From NCBI RefSeq assembly GCF_009651005.1, contig NZ_WHVW01000029.1, positions 1-34,705 on the forward strand: 34,705 nt of DNA, given 5' to 3'. The notes under the pieces were generated by a model that searched no databases, had not been told where the DNA came from, and worked only from the letters and a program-made list of their open reading frames with translations. Shown in pieces: positions 1 to 8,781 of this stretch (positions are counted from its first letter, which is position 1; every line of letters starts with the position of its first letter). Origin of the DNA: Sporosarcina obsidiansis. GTDB lineage: Bacteria; Bacillota; Bacilli; Bacillales_A; Planococcaceae. A program made the translations under genes and the position numbers.

Positions 1-29
1 TGGCGTTTACTCTATTGTAAAAGAAAATA

Positions 30-73
30 GACTGTAGGAAAACTCCAAATTTCCGGAGTTTGTCTACAGTCTG
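30..73. repeat. Small palindromic repeat abutting a terminator
   Basis: The outer arms GACTGTAG (30-37) and CTACAGTC (64-71) pair, and an inner pair AACTCC/GGAGTT (41-46/55-60) closes the centre. The right end, TTTGTCTACAGTCTG at 59-73, is the exact reverse complement of the left end of the 260-bp element at 27400-27659, so both belong to one repeat family. It ends one base before a terminator hairpin. It may be a minimal or internally deleted copy. Confidence 0.6.
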
Positions 74-101
74 AGGCCATCTATTGAATAGATGGCCTTT
101 T
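74..101 (+). terminator. Rho-independent terminator of the gene upstream of the window
   Basis: A perfect 10-bp stem, AGGCCATCTA (74-83) with TAGATGGCCT (89-98), a 5-base loop and a run of T. No gene in the window lies upstream of it. By B. subtilis order the terminated gene would be spoVG, which is inference. Confidence 0.8.
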
Positions 102-175
102 GGTTTCAAAAATTTCTTTATAAGAAGAGTCAAATATTATGCAAGCTTTATATAAAAGTTTTGGAGGTGAATAAT

Positions 176-220
176 ATGGGTATACCTATTTCATTCCTGT
201 TAGTGAAGGTGTTTAGTTAA
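176..220 (+). CDS. Possible 14-codon small ORF with strong ribosome binding site
   Basis: An ATG follows GGAGGTGA (163-170) at a spacing of five bases and opens a 14-residue hydrophobic frame, MGIPISFLLVKVFS, ended by TAA. The Shine-Dalgarno sequence is as good as that of any real gene here and lies in an AT-rich stretch between the upstream terminator and the glmU promoter. I recognise no family. It could be a small peptide, a leader peptide or chance. Confidence 0.3.
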   Translation: MGIPISFLLVKVFS

Positions 221-309
221 GCAAATAGGCAACTCCTATATGCTACATAAATTTGGACAAAAGATTATTAATCATAAAAGAAAGTAATGTAATTGTCAAG
301 GGAGTATGC

Positions 310-338
310 TTGAAAAACCCTATCATTTCCGATATAGT
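310..338 (+). promoter_or_regulatory. Sigma-A promoter for glmU-prs
   Basis: TTGAAA (310-315), a 17-base spacer and TATAGT (333-338). Transcription would start near 345, about 24 bases before the glmU ATG, with the ribosome site AGGATGGGG in between. Confidence 0.6.
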
Positions 339-368
339 CAATAATGAATTAAGGATGGGGGCTGGCAG

Positions 369-1727
369 ATGACAAACACATATGCTATCGTCCTGGCTGC
401 GGGACAAGGGACTCGGATGAAGTCCGATCTTTATAAAGTGCTTCACCCAGTCTGCGGTAAACCAATGGTAGAGCATGTGATCGACCATATTCGCGATGTA
501 GGCACAGACCGGATCGTTACTATTGTAGGTCACGGTGCAGAGATGGTGGAACAGACGTTAGGAAGCAAAAGTGAATATGCGTTGCAGGCAGAGCAACTAG
601 GTACTGCACACGCTGTTCAACAAGCTACATCGGTGCTTGGAGATCTTGACGGCACAACGCTTGTGGTTTGTGGAGATACTCCGTTAATCAGTACTGAGAC
701 AATGAAGGCGCTACTTGCCCATCATCATCAAACAGAAGCAAAAGCTACCATACTCACTGCGATTGCTGATGATCCAACTGGTTATGGCCGAATTATTCGT
801 GCAGAAAATGGAGACGTATTACGAAACGTTGAGCATAAAGATACCACCGATGAAGAGCGCAGTGTGACGGAAATCAATACAGGAACATATTGTTTTGATA
901 ACCGTGCTTTGTTCGAGACACTGAAAAAGGTGAATAACGAAAATGCACAAGGTGAATACTATCTTCCCGACGTATTGGGTATTTTGAAATCAGAAGGACA
1001 GCGTATCTCGGCGTATACGACAATAAATTTCCATGAAACGTTGGGGGTCAACGATCGTGTAGCCTTGGCTCAGGCGGAAAAGGAAATGCGCCGTCTAATT
1101 GCAGATAAACATATGCGCAACGGGGTAACCATCATTAATCCGGAGCAGACCGTCATTAGTGCGGAGGCAGAAATTGGCCGCGATACGGTCATACAACCTG
1201 GTGTCATGATCGAAGGTACGACAAAAATAGGAGCACACTGTTTGATTGGACCTAATAGCCATTTAGTAAATAGTACAGTTGGGGATCATAGTACAATACA
1301 CTCTTCTGTCGTTCGTGATAGTCAAGTAGGCTCTGAAACGTCAGTCGGTCCATTTGCACATTTACGTCCTGAAACCCAATTAGGTAATCATGTAAAGGTC
1401 GGAAACTTTGTGGAAGTAAAGAAATCCCAACTCGGTGATGACAGCAAAGTATCCCATCTCAGCTATATTGGAGATGCAGAGATCGGTAAGAATGTGAATG
1501 TCGGCTGTGGAACGATTACCGTTAATTATGACGGCAAGAATAAACATAAGACAGAAATACAGGATGATGCCTTTATTGGTTGTAACGCTAATTTAGTAGC
1601 TCCTGTCACTGTAGGAAAAGGTGCTCTTGTGGCTGCTGGATCCACTATTACAAAAAATGTTCCAGAAAATTCACTTGCAATTGCACGCGTTCGCCAAGAG
1701 AATAAAGAAGGATACGTAAAAAACTAA
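369..1727 (+). CDS. glmU: Bifunctional UDP-N-acetylglucosamine pyrophosphorylase / glucosamine-1-phosphate N-acetyltransferase
   Basis: Cytosolic enzyme that acetylates glucosamine-1-phosphate and then couples it to UTP, giving UDP-GlcNAc for peptidoglycan and teichoic acids. The N-terminal nucleotidyltransferase half begins with the signature [11 protein letters not shown] (residues 9-19) and the lysine at 23. From about residue 250 the protein becomes a left-handed beta helix of hexapeptide repeats (for example [15 protein letters not shown]). The acetyltransferase catalytic histidine is H363 in [14 protein letters not shown], the same number as in E. coli GlmU. The length of 452 aa is normal. 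It has its own sigma-A promoter and probably shares a transcript with prs 27 bases downstream, as in B. subtilis. Confidence 0.97.
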   Translation: MTNTYAIVLAAGQGTRMKSDLYKVLHPVCGKPMVEHVIDHIRDVGTDRIVTIVGHGAEMVEQTLGSKSEYALQAEQLGTAHAVQQATSVLGDLDGTTLVVCGDTPLISTETMKALLAHHHQTEAKATILTAIADDPTGYGRIIRAENGDVLRNVEHKDTTDEERSVTEINTGTYCFDNRALFETLKKVNNENAQGEYYLPDVLGILKSEGQRISAYTTINFHETLGVNDRVALAQAEKEMRRLIADKHMRNGVTIINPEQTVISAEAEIGRDTVIQPGVMIEGTTKIGAHCLIGPNSHLVNSTVGDHSTIHSSVVRDSQVGSETSVGPFAHLRPETQLGNHVKVGNFVEVKKSQLGDDSKVSHLSYIGDAEIGKNVNVGCGTITVNYDGKNKHKTEIQDDAFIGCNANLVAPVTVGKGALVAAGSTITKNVPENSLAIARVRQENKEGYVKN

Positions 1728-1754
1728 TCTTACCCAACTAACAGGAGGGCCATC

Positions 1755-2714
1755 ATGGCAAATCATTATCCGAACGACAAACTGAAAATCTTTTCATTAA
1801 CTGCGAATGAACCACTTGCAAAAGAAGTTGCAGAGCAAGTCGGACTTCCATTAGGCAAATGCTCAGTCAAACGCTTTAGTGATGGAGAAATCCAGATCAA
1901 TATCGAAGAGAGCATTCGTGGCTGTGAAGTGTTTGTCATCCAATCCACTTCTAATCCAGTCAATGATAATTTAATGGAACTTCTCATTATGCTAGATGCT
2001 TTAATGCGTGCCTCTGCGCGTACGATCAATGTAGTGATGCCTTATTATGGCTACGCACGGCAGGACCGTAAAGCTAGTTCACGTGAACCGATCACGGCTA
2101 AATTGGTAGCGAACTTATTGGAAAAAGCGGGTGCTGACCGTGTGATCGCTGTTGACTTACATGCACCTCAAATTCAAGGTTTCTTTGATATTCCAATTGA
2201 CCACTTAGTAGCAGAGCCGATCTTGACTGAATACTTCCAAAGCCAAGGATTAGTGGGAGATGATCTTGTCATTGTATCACCGGATCACGGTGGCGTTACA
2301 AGAGCACGTAAAATGGCAGACCGCATGAAGGCACCGATTGCTATTATCGACAAACGTCGTCCGCGTCCGAATGTAGCGGAAGTCATGAATATCGTAGGGA
2401 ATGTAGAAGGCAAAACAGCTATTCTCATTGACGATATCATCGATACGGCAGGTACAATTACGATTGCAGCGAGCGCCTTAATTGAAAGTGGAGCAAAAGA
2501 AGTGTATGCTTGTTGTTCACATCCAGTTTTATCCGGTCCTGCAATTGAACGGATAAATAACTCCAAGATTAAGGAATTGGTCATAACGAATTCCATTGAA
2601 TTGCCAGAGTCTAAGCTCTCACCAAAGATCAAACAGCTATCCATTGCACCGCTATTAGCATCTGCAATTATCCGCGTGTTTGAGAAGAAGTCCGTAAGCA
2701 CTTTGTTTGATTGA
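1755..2714 (+). CDS. prs: Ribose-phosphate pyrophosphokinase (PRPP synthetase)
   Basis: Makes 5-phosphoribosyl-1-pyrophosphate from ribose-5-phosphate and ATP, the precursor for purines, pyrimidines, histidine, tryptophan and NAD. Visible signatures are the ATP-binding flexible-loop region [10 protein letters not shown], the [16 protein letters not shown] metal/ATP segment and the PRPP-binding loop DDIIDTAGT at residues 226-234. The length of 319 aa fits class I bacterial enzymes, which form hexamers and are inhibited by ADP. The ATG has AGGAGGG twelve bases upstream. The gene sits just after glmU, and the substrate PRPP is used by Hpt encoded further on. No terminator is visible between it and ctc. 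Confidence 0.97.
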   Translation: MANHYPNDKLKIFSLTANEPLAKEVAEQVGLPLGKCSVKRFSDGEIQINIEESIRGCEVFVIQSTSNPVNDNLMELLIMLDALMRASARTINVVMPYYGYARQDRKASSREPITAKLVANLLEKAGADRVIAVDLHAPQIQGFFDIPIDHLVAEPILTEYFQSQGLVGDDLVIVSPDHGGVTRARKMADRMKAPIAIIDKRRPRPNVAEVMNIVGNVEGKTAILIDDIIDTAGTITIAASALIESGAKEVYACCSHPVLSGPAIERINNSKIKELVITNSIELPESKLSPKIKQLSIAPLLASAIIRVFEKKSVSTLFD

Positions 2715-2795
2715 TGACAAGTTACCTGATGTCGTCTGATATTGAATGTTTCAAGAGGTAGAAAAAACTTTTTCAAAGGAAAGGTGACTATACAA

Positions 2796-3419
2796 ATGAG
2801 CACAATGCAGTCGAACTTAAGAGAAACTGACAAAACAACACTAAGACACTTACGAAAAGACGGTTGGATTCCTTCCGTAGTTTATGGTTACAAAACTGAA
2901 AGCACCCCCATCGCGGTAAAAGAGCGTGATCTAATTGAGACGCTGCGTGAAACGGGACGAAATGGTGTTATCAAATTGAACGTAGATGGCAAAGACGTGA
3001 ATGTCGTGTTAAATGATTATCAATCTGACGTGTTAAAAGGCGATATTACACACGCTGACTTTTTAGCGATTAATATGACGGAAGAACTCGATGTTGAGGT
3101 CGCGGTTCATTTAGTCGGTGAATCGCCAGGTGAAAAAGAGGGTGGCATCTTACAGCAGCCAATCCGTGAAGTGACCATTCGTGTGAAACCTTCTGATATT
3201 CCAGAATCCATTGATTTGGATATCTCTGAGTTGCAAATTGGCGACACGCTACTCGTTAGCGATATTCGCACAAAAGCAGCATATGAAATCTTGAATGAAG
3301 ATGATGAAACACTTGTCCTTCTATCTGCTCCACGAACGGAAGCGGAAATGGAAGCATTGGATGAAACAGCTGGTGTAGAAGCAGAGCCTGAAGTAATTGG
3401 TGAAGAAAAAGAAGAATAA
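2796..3419 (+). CDS. ctc: General stress protein Ctc, ribosomal protein bL25 family
   Basis: Binds 5S rRNA in the 50S subunit. The N-terminal L25 domain (about residues 5-95) is followed by the TL5-type C-terminal domain (VEVAVHLVGESPGEKEGGILQQ) and an acidic tail rich in Glu. I chose the ATG preceded by AAAGGAAAGGTG, giving 207 aa beginning MSTMQSNLRE; an in-frame ATG 54 bases upstream would add 18 residues unlike the family. In B. subtilis ctc is under sigma-B; I did not find a convincing sigma-B promoter in the 81-bp gap after prs, so read-through from glmU-prs is possible. A strong terminator follows directly. Confidence 0.93.
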   Translation: MSTMQSNLRETDKTTLRHLRKDGWIPSVVYGYKTESTPIAVKERDLIETLRETGRNGVIKLNVDGKDVNVVLNDYQSDVLKGDITHADFLAINMTEELDVEVAVHLVGESPGEKEGGILQQPIREVTIRVKPSDIPESIDLDISELQIGDTLLVSDIRTKAAYEILNEDDETLVLLSAPRTEAEMEALDETAGVEAEPEVIGEEKEE

Positions 3420-3429
3420 ATAACGAATT

Positions 3430-3461
3430 GGGCGCACGAGTTTGTACCGTGCGCTCCTTTT
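3430..3461 (+). terminator. Rho-independent terminator after ctc
   Basis: Stem GGGCGCACG (3430-3438) with CGTGCGCTC (3448-3456), one G-T pair, then TTTT. It separates ctc from pth, so pth may rely on partial read-through or on a promoter in the short gap. Confidence 0.75.
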
Positions 3462-3501
3462 CTATGCATATAGAGATCGGTCAGAAAAGGAAGAGAAGCA
3501 A

Positions 3502-4074
3502 ATGAAATTACTAATCGGACTCGGAAATCCCGGGAAAGCTTATGAAAAGACGCGACATAATGTTGGATTCCAAGTAATTGATGAGCTGGCGAAGCGCTGG
3601 CAAGCACCTGCATTTCAACAAAAGTTCAACGGGCTGTATACGACCGTGCATACTTCTTTAGGAAAAGTGATCCTATTAAAGCCGATGACCTATATGAACT
3701 TGTCTGGTGAATGTGTCCGCCCTTTGGCTGATTATTTTGAAGTGGAGGATGAGGAGTTGGTGGTCCTTTATGATGATTTGGATTTGCCGACTGGGAAAAT
3801 TCGGCTTCGCCAAAAAGGAAGTGCAGGCGGCCACAACGGAATGAAATCGTTGATTGCGCATTTAGGTACTTCAGAATTTAACAGAATCCGCATTGGGATC
3901 GATCGTCCATCAGGTGGAATGAAAGTCTCAGATTACGTGCTAGCACCATTCAGTGCAGATGATCAGCCGTTAATCGGAGAAGCGATCCAAAAAAGTGCAG
4001 ACGCCTGTGAAGAATGGAGCCAAAGCCCTAAGACATCTTTTCTTGAAGTGATGAATAAATTTAACGGTTCTTAA
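3502..4074 (+). CDS. pth: Peptidyl-tRNA hydrolase
   Basis: Cleaves the ester bond of peptidyl-tRNAs that fall off the ribosome and so recycles tRNA; essential in most bacteria (spoVC in B. subtilis). The N-terminus [20 protein letters not shown] carries the family signature with Asn9 and the catalytic His19. MTYMNLSGE and [19 protein letters not shown] contain the other active-site positions, and GGHNGMKSL the conserved substrate-binding Asn. The start is the ATG after AAAGGAAGAG, giving 190 aa; a longer in-frame start would place 20 unrelated residues in front, inside the ctc terminator. fin follows after 50 bases. Confidence 0.96.
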   Translation: MKLLIGLGNPGKAYEKTRHNVGFQVIDELAKRWQAPAFQQKFNGLYTTVHTSLGKVILLKPMTYMNLSGECVRPLADYFEVEDEELVVLYDDLDLPTGKIRLRQKGSAGGHNGMKSLIAHLGTSEFNRIRIGIDRPSGGMKVSDYVLAPFSADDQPLIGEAIQKSADACEEWSQSPKTSFLEVMNKFNGS

Positions 4075-4124
4075 GCATAATATTCCAACTCTTTGCCTAT
4101 ACTTTGGAAAAGGAAGGTGAAGAG

Positions 4125-4355
4125 ATGGTGATCCGCTATTCTTGCAATCACTGTGATACAGAAATCGGTTCTATTCCATTTGAAGCTGCAAAGGAAACCA
4201 TCCGCAAGATTGAGACTCTGGATGAAGGTGAAAAAAGATCGTTTTTATCCGTCGATCATGATGGCGGATTGCATATACGATGCATCTGTGAGCACTGCGA
4301 ACAATCGTTAAAGGAGTTTCCGGATTACTACACCTTAAAAAAATGGTTACAATAG
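4125..4355 (+). CDS. fin: Anti-sigma-F factor Fin
   Basis: Small zinc-ribbon protein of 76 aa, the length of B. subtilis Fin (YabK), with two Cys pairs: CNHC near residue 7 and CEHC near residue 54. In B. subtilis Fin is made in the forespore and helps switch from sigma-F to sigma-G by inhibiting sigma-F. It lies between pth and mfd, the same place as yabK, which supports the call together with the cysteines. The ATG is preceded by AGGAAGGTGAAG; an upstream TTG seven codons earlier is possible but has no ribosome site. No clear sigma-F promoter is evident in the short gap after pth. Confidence 0.85.
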   Translation: MVIRYSCNHCDTEIGSIPFEAAKETIRKIETLDEGEKRSFLSVDHDGGLHIRCICEHCEQSLKEFPDYYTLKKWLQ

Positions 4356-4363
4356 TAACAGCT

Positions 4364-4391
4364 GCTTTGGCGCTAACAGCCAAAGCTTTTT
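4364..4391 (+). terminator. Rho-independent terminator after fin
   Basis: Perfect 8-bp stem GCTTTGGC (4364-4371) / GCCAAAGC (4379-4386), 7-base loop, TTTTT tail. Confidence 0.85.
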
Positions 4392-4494
4392 GTGCATATT
4401 GTATTTCTACACGGATAGGAAAACTAGACTTGATTGATATGAAAAAGAGTAGGTCATACCAAGTCATAATTGATATATAGAGAGGATTAGTCGA

Positions 4495-7400
4495 TTGGGA
4501 GTAATAGATCAGCTATTTTTAGAAGAAAAAGAGATTCAAGGTCTGTTGAGGGACTTGCAGGCTGGACAAGATCAGCAGTTGATAACAGGTCTTTCTGGTG
4601 GTTCTAAGGCCATCTTCTTTAAAGTGATCCAACAGTCACTTGAGCGGCCTGTCATGATCGTCTCGCCAAATATGCTACAGGCGCAACGGACATATGAAGA
4701 TCTCATCAAGATGGTCGGTGATGAACACGTTCATTTATATACAGCAGAAGAGCTAGTGGCCGCTGACTTTACATTTGCGAGTTATGAACTGCGTGCTGCA
4801 CGCATTGAGACATTGGATCATATGGCTAGGATGGGCTGCGGCATATACATCACGCCGGTTGCTGGTCTGAGGAAGCTCTTGCCTACAAAGAATTCCTGGC
4901 TAACACATTATGTCACAGCGAAGACGAATGAAGACATCGATATAGGAGAATGGCTGAAAAAGCTCGTGTCGATGGGATATATACGGAAGGACCTGGTGAG
5001 TGCGCCGGGTGAATTTGCGTTGCGTGGGGGCATATTGGATCTCTATCCATTGACTATGCAAGATCCGGTACGTATTGAGCTGTTTGACACGACAATTGAT
5101 TCGATCCGTACGTTTTCTGCAGAAGACCAGCGTTCGACAGGAAAGCTTGAAGCCATTACGTTATTGCCCGCAACAGAGTTTATTTGGACTGCGGAAGAGC
5201 TACTGCGAGTTTCTCGTAAAGTGGAACAAGCACTTGGTGATAGTTTAACTAGAATCAAAAGCGAAGAATTACAGCAACAATTATTAACCACGATTATGGA
5301 AGATGTTGGACTGATGAAGGACGGGATTGTTCCTGATACGATGAAGAAGTACGCTTCTTTTTCGTCCGAGGCGAGTGCCATGCTAACGGATTATTTCCCG
5401 TCTGATGGACTTATTGTATTCGATGAATTAGGACGTATACAAGAGACGGTTACAACGTTGGAAGCGGAGGAGCAGGAATTTCAGCTAGCTATGCTAGAAG
5501 ATGGAAAAATGCTTCATGACACTAAACTTTCCTGGAAGTATGAACAGGTGCTTAGTCGAATATATCAGCGACGATTATATTTATCTTTATTTACCCGAGC
5601 GGTGTCAGGAATAACTATTAAAAAAAATATCACGATTTCCTGTAAACCGATGCAACAATTCCATAGTCAGATGCCTTTATTAAAAAATGAAATTGATCGA
5701 TGGAAACAAGGAAATTATAATGTGTTTCTTCTAGCCGCTTCAACTGAGCGAATGAACGCTATACAAGACATTTTAAGGGAATATGACATAGAAGCTGTAT
5801 TGAATGGTAAGCCAACAAGAGACGGAACTTTATCGATCATCGAAGGAGATTTATCTGTTGGATTTGAATTACCGTTTCAAAAACTAGCGGTCATCACGGA
5901 TGCGGAACTGTTTACAGGGAAACCTAAACGTAAAGCGCGTCCACCCAAAATAACGAATGCCGAACGAATCAAAAGCTATTCAGAAATCAAACCTGGCGAT
6001 TATATCGTCCATGTCCATCATGGGATTGGTAAATATTATGGCGTTGTAACGTTAGATGTTAATGGAATTCAAAAAGATTATCTAGATATTCGTTATCGTG
6101 GCGAGGATAAATTATTCGTTCCTGCCGATCAGATTGATTTGATACAAAAATATGTAGCTTCTGGAGAAAAAGAACCGAAACTGCATAAGCTAGGTGGTAC
6201 GGATTGGACGAAAACGAAGCGTAAGGTGACAGCGGCCATCCAGGATATTGCGGATGACTTGATTAAGCTATACGCAAAGCGAGAAGCTGAAAAAGGCTTT
6301 GCATTTAGTGCAGATGATGATCTGCAACGCTCCTTTGAAAATGCGTTCCCTTATGACGAAACGGAAGACCAATTACAGTCCATTAGCGAAATAAAGAAAG
6401 ACATGGAAAGAGAGCGGCCGATGGATCGGCTGTTATGCGGAGATGTTGGCTATGGAAAAACAGAAGTTGCTATACGTGCAGCGTTCAAGGCAGTTACGAA
6501 CGGTAAACAAGTAGCATTTTTGGTGCCGACAACAATTCTTGCTCAGCAACATTACGAGACGATGAAAGAACGGTTCGCTGAGTATCCGGTGACTGTTTCA
6601 CTTCTTAATCGATTCCGAACAAAGAAACAGCAAGACGAAACGATCAAAGGACTGAAAGCTGGCACGATTGACATCGTGATCGGGACGCACCGTTTACTGT
6701 CGAAAGATGTGGTGTATCAAGATCTCGGATTACTCGTTGTCGATGAAGAGCAGCGCTTCGGTGTGACGCATAAAGAAAAACTTAAGCAGCTTAAAACCAA
6801 TGTAGATGTGCTGACATTGACGGCTACGCCGATTCCACGTACCTTGCATATGTCGATGGTCGGTGTACGCGATCTTTCTGTCATTGAGACACCGCCTGCA
6901 AACCGCTTTCCAGTCCAAACGTATGTGATGGAGTATAACGGCGGACTAGTGCGAGAGGCTATTGAACGAGAGATGGGGCGCGGTGGACAGGTATTTTATT
7001 TGTATAATCGTGTAGAAGATATGGATCGAAAAGTCGAAGAAATTCGGGAATTAGTACCTGAAGCACGTATCGCCTCGGCTCATGGCAGAATGGGGGAAGC
7101 TGCTCTTGAAGCTGTCATCATGAGTTTTCTCGAAGGGGAATATGATGTGCTTGTTACGACGACCATTATTGAAACAGGTATTGATATTCCGAATGTGAAC
7201 ACATTAATCGTGCATGATGCAGATCGGATGGGGCTATCGCAACTCTATCAATTGCGTGGTAGAGTTGGGCGTTCAAATCGTGTAGCCTACAGTTATATGT
7301 TGTACCAACGTGATAAAGTGCTGACAGAGGTTGCGGAAAATCGTCTTCAAGCGATCAAGGAATTTACAGAGCTGGGGTCGGGCTTTAAAATTGCAATGCG

Positions 7401-8028
7401 TGATCTTTCTATCCGTGGAGCGGGGAATTTATTGGGATCACAGCAACATGGATTTATCGATTCTGTCGGGTTCGACTTGTATTCACAATTGCTCCAGGAA
7501 GCGATTGAGGAACGTCAGACGGGCGTTGTGAAAGAAGAGATGAAAGATGTAGAGATATCATTACCAATTAACGCTTATCTTCCGGAATCTTACATTAAAG
7601 ACGGTTATCAAAAAATCCAAATGTACAAACGAGTAAAGGCCATAACGAGCGATGATGATTATGTAGAGTTAGTGGATGAAATGATTGATCGTTTCGGTGA
7701 TATGCCGCTTGAAGCCGATTTACTGTTGCGTGTAGGTCGTATGAAGGCATGGGGTCGTATGGCAGGCGTAGAATCCATCAAAAAAGTGCAAGGACTAGTT
7801 GAAATTCGATTGTCTGAAAAAGGGACCTCACGTGCGGATGGGGCGAAGCTTATGGAGTATTCTTTAAAATTTGGGCATGCTGTTGGATTGACGCTTGAAA
7901 ATGGTCAAATTATTGTGACCGTGAATGAAAAGAAATCCAATAAGTTCACGGAGTTCGACATGATTGAAGAGATGGTGCACATTATGCAAGAGACAGCAAA
8001 GGAAGTCCATACTACAGATGCCGTGTAA
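4495..8028 (+). CDS. mfd: Transcription-repair coupling factor
   Basis: ATP-driven translocase that removes RNA polymerase stalled at DNA lesions and recruits UvrA. The order of domains is: an N-terminal UvrB-like module (about 1-340), the RNA polymerase interaction domain of the CarD type (GDYIVHVHHGIGKYYGVV, near 500-515), the helicase motor with Walker A GDVGYGKT (649-656) and DEEQ box (750-753), SAT motif TATPIPRTL, the relay region LYQLRGRVGRS, and the C-terminal TRCF domain that masks the UvrA site. The length of 1177 aa equals B. subtilis Mfd. The start is a TTG nine bases after GAGAGG. A terminator precedes it, so it should have its own promoter, but none stands out in 4392-4490. Confidence 0.97.
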   Translation: MGVIDQLFLEEKEIQGLLRDLQAGQDQQLITGLSGGSKAIFFKVIQQSLERPVMIVSPNMLQAQRTYEDLIKMVGDEHVHLYTAEELVAADFTFASYELRAARIETLDHMARMGCGIYITPVAGLRKLLPTKNSWLTHYVTAKTNEDIDIGEWLKKLVSMGYIRKDLVSAPGEFALRGGILDLYPLTMQDPVRIELFDTTIDSIRTFSAEDQRSTGKLEAITLLPATEFIWTAEELLRVSRKVEQALGDSLTRIKSEELQQQLLTTIMEDVGLMKDGIVPDTMKKYASFSSEASAMLTDYFPSDGLIVFDELGRIQETVTTLEAEEQEFQLAMLEDGKMLHDTKLSWKYEQVLSRIYQRRLYLSLFTRAVSGITIKKNITISCKPMQQFHSQMPLLKNEIDRWKQGNYNVFLLAASTERMNAIQDILREYDIEAVLNGKPTRDGTLSIIEGDLSVGFELPFQKLAVITDAELFTGKPKRKARPPKITNAERIKSYSEIKPGDYIVHVHHGIGKYYGVVTLDVNGIQKDYLDIRYRGEDKLFVPADQIDLIQKYVASGEKEPKLHKLGGTDWTKTKRKVTAAIQDIADDLIKLYAKREAEKGFAFSADDDLQRSFENAFPYDETEDQLQSISEIKKDMERERPMDRLLCGDVGYGKTEVAIRAAFKAVTNGKQVAFLVPTTILAQQHYETMKERFAEYPVTVSLLNRFRTKKQQDETIKGLKAGTIDIVIGTHRLLSKDVVYQDLGLLVVDEEQRFGVTHKEKLKQLKTNVDVLTLTATPIPRTLHMSMVGVRDLSVIETPPANRFPVQTYVMEYNGGLVREAIEREMGRGGQVFYLYNRVEDMDRKVEEIRELVPEARIASAHGRMGEAALEAVIMSFLEGEYDVLVTTTIIETGIDIPNVNTLIVHDADRMGLSQLYQLRGRVGRSNRVAYSYMLYQRDKVLTEVAENRLQAIKEFTELGSGFKIAMRDLSIRGAGNLLGSQQHGFIDSVGFDLYSQLLQEAIEERQTGVVKEEMKDVEISLPINAYLPESYIKDGYQKIQMYKRVKAITSDDDYVELVDEMIDRFGDMPLEADLLLRVGRMKAWGRMAGVESIKKVQGLVEIRLSEKGTSRADGAKLMEYSLKFGHAVGLTLENGQIIVTVNEKKSNKFTEFDMIEEMVHIMQETAKEVHTTDAV

Positions 8029-8037
8029 CACCTTGAT

Positions 8038-8068
8038 TGCATAAAATGACCATCTATGATGCATACTA
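8038..8068 (+). promoter_or_regulatory. Sigma-G-type (forespore) promoter of spoVT
   Basis: TGCATA (8038-8043), an 18-base spacer, and CATACTA (8062-8068). These fit the forespore consensus (GNATR and CATNNTA), and B. subtilis spoVT is transcribed by sigma-G. Transcription would start near 8075, about 37 bases before the ATG. Confidence 0.7.
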
Positions 8069-8111
8069 CTTTCAGAAATACATTATATTTCGAGAAAGTG
8101 AGGCATTATAC

Positions 8112-8648
8112 ATGAAGGCAACGGGTATTGTCCGCAGAATTGATGACTTAGGAAGAGTGGTCATTCCAAAAGAAATTAGAAGGACACTCCGAATTCGTGA
8201 AGGAGACCCTTTAGAGATATTCACCGATCGAGAAGGGGAAGTCATTTTAAAGAAGTATTCACCTATTTCAGAGCTTGGTGAGTTTGCAGTAGAATATGCA
8301 GAAACACTTTATGAAACCTTAGGTACTCCAGCGCTAATTAGTGACCGGGATGAAATGCTGGCGGTTGCTGGTCTGTCCAAAAAAGACTATATGAACCGCC
8401 AGCTATCGCCTATTTGTGAAGAGGTGTTGAATGGCAGAACGGTCGTCATAGAAAAACTTGAAAAAACTATCGAATGGGTACCTGGCCAGGTGGAGCAAGT
8501 AAAATCCTATTGTATTGCACCAATCATTGCGAATGGTGATGCAATTGGAGCTGTATATTTAGTATCAAAAGTACACTTTGTTGGAGAAGTAGAACAAAAA
8601 GCTGCAGAAACCGCAGCAAACTTTTTAGCTAAACAAATGGAAAATTAG
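8112..8648 (+). CDS. spoVT: Stage V sporulation transcription regulator SpoVT
   Basis: DNA-binding regulator that modulates the sigma-G regulon in the forespore and affects spore germination and resistance. The N-terminal AbrB/MazE-type swapped-hairpin domain is clear: MKATGIVRRIDDLGRVVIPKEIRRTLRI over residues 1-28 and GDPLEIFTDREGEVILKKYSP after it. The rest is a GAF-like domain (about 55-178). The length of 178 aa equals B. subtilis SpoVT. The chosen ATG has GTGAGG eight bases upstream; an earlier in-frame ATG would lie before the promoter's start site. The gene stands alone between its own promoter and a terminator. Confidence 0.96.
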   Translation: MKATGIVRRIDDLGRVVIPKEIRRTLRIREGDPLEIFTDREGEVILKKYSPISELGEFAVEYAETLYETLGTPALISDRDEMLAVAGLSKKDYMNRQLSPICEEVLNGRTVVIEKLEKTIEWVPGQVEQVKSYCIAPIIANGDAIGAVYLVSKVHFVGEVEQKAAETAANFLAKQMEN

Positions 8649-8682
8649 TCGAATTCAACAGAAGACTCCCACTTCTAACGAA

Positions 8683-8720
8683 AACTCACAGCAACGTCAT
8701 AGTTGCTTGTGAGTTTTTTT
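8683..8720 (+). terminator. Rho-independent terminator after spoVT
   Basis: Stem AACTCACA-GCAAC (8683-8695) with GTTGC-T-TGTGAGTT (8702-8715), one bulged T, followed by TTTTT. Confidence 0.85.
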
Positions 8721-8781
8721 GTGGATTTTAACTGTCTTACCGAATGCGTTAATTTGTATTAAAAATTTCCTTCTATATAAA

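Larger units (their letters stand above)
102..368. other. Intergenic region before glmU
   Basis: AT-rich. It holds the possible 14-codon frame at 176-220 and the glmU promoter at 310-338. An open frame on the minus strand running through here overlaps the start of glmU and has no coding features; I do not count it. Confidence 0.5.

Noticed and set aside
2715..2795. Sigma-B promoter expected before ctc
   Set aside because: Only a GTTTCA-like element is present, with no correctly spaced GGGTAT; I do not call a promoter.
2285..2833. Open frame of 182 codons on the minus strand over prs and ctc
   Set aside because: Fully antisense to two highly conserved genes, no ribosome site or family; a shadow of prs.
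3107..3613. Open frame of 168 codons on the minus strand over ctc and pth
   Set aside because: Antisense to conserved genes and crosses the ctc terminator; Ser-rich composition is typical of a shadow frame.
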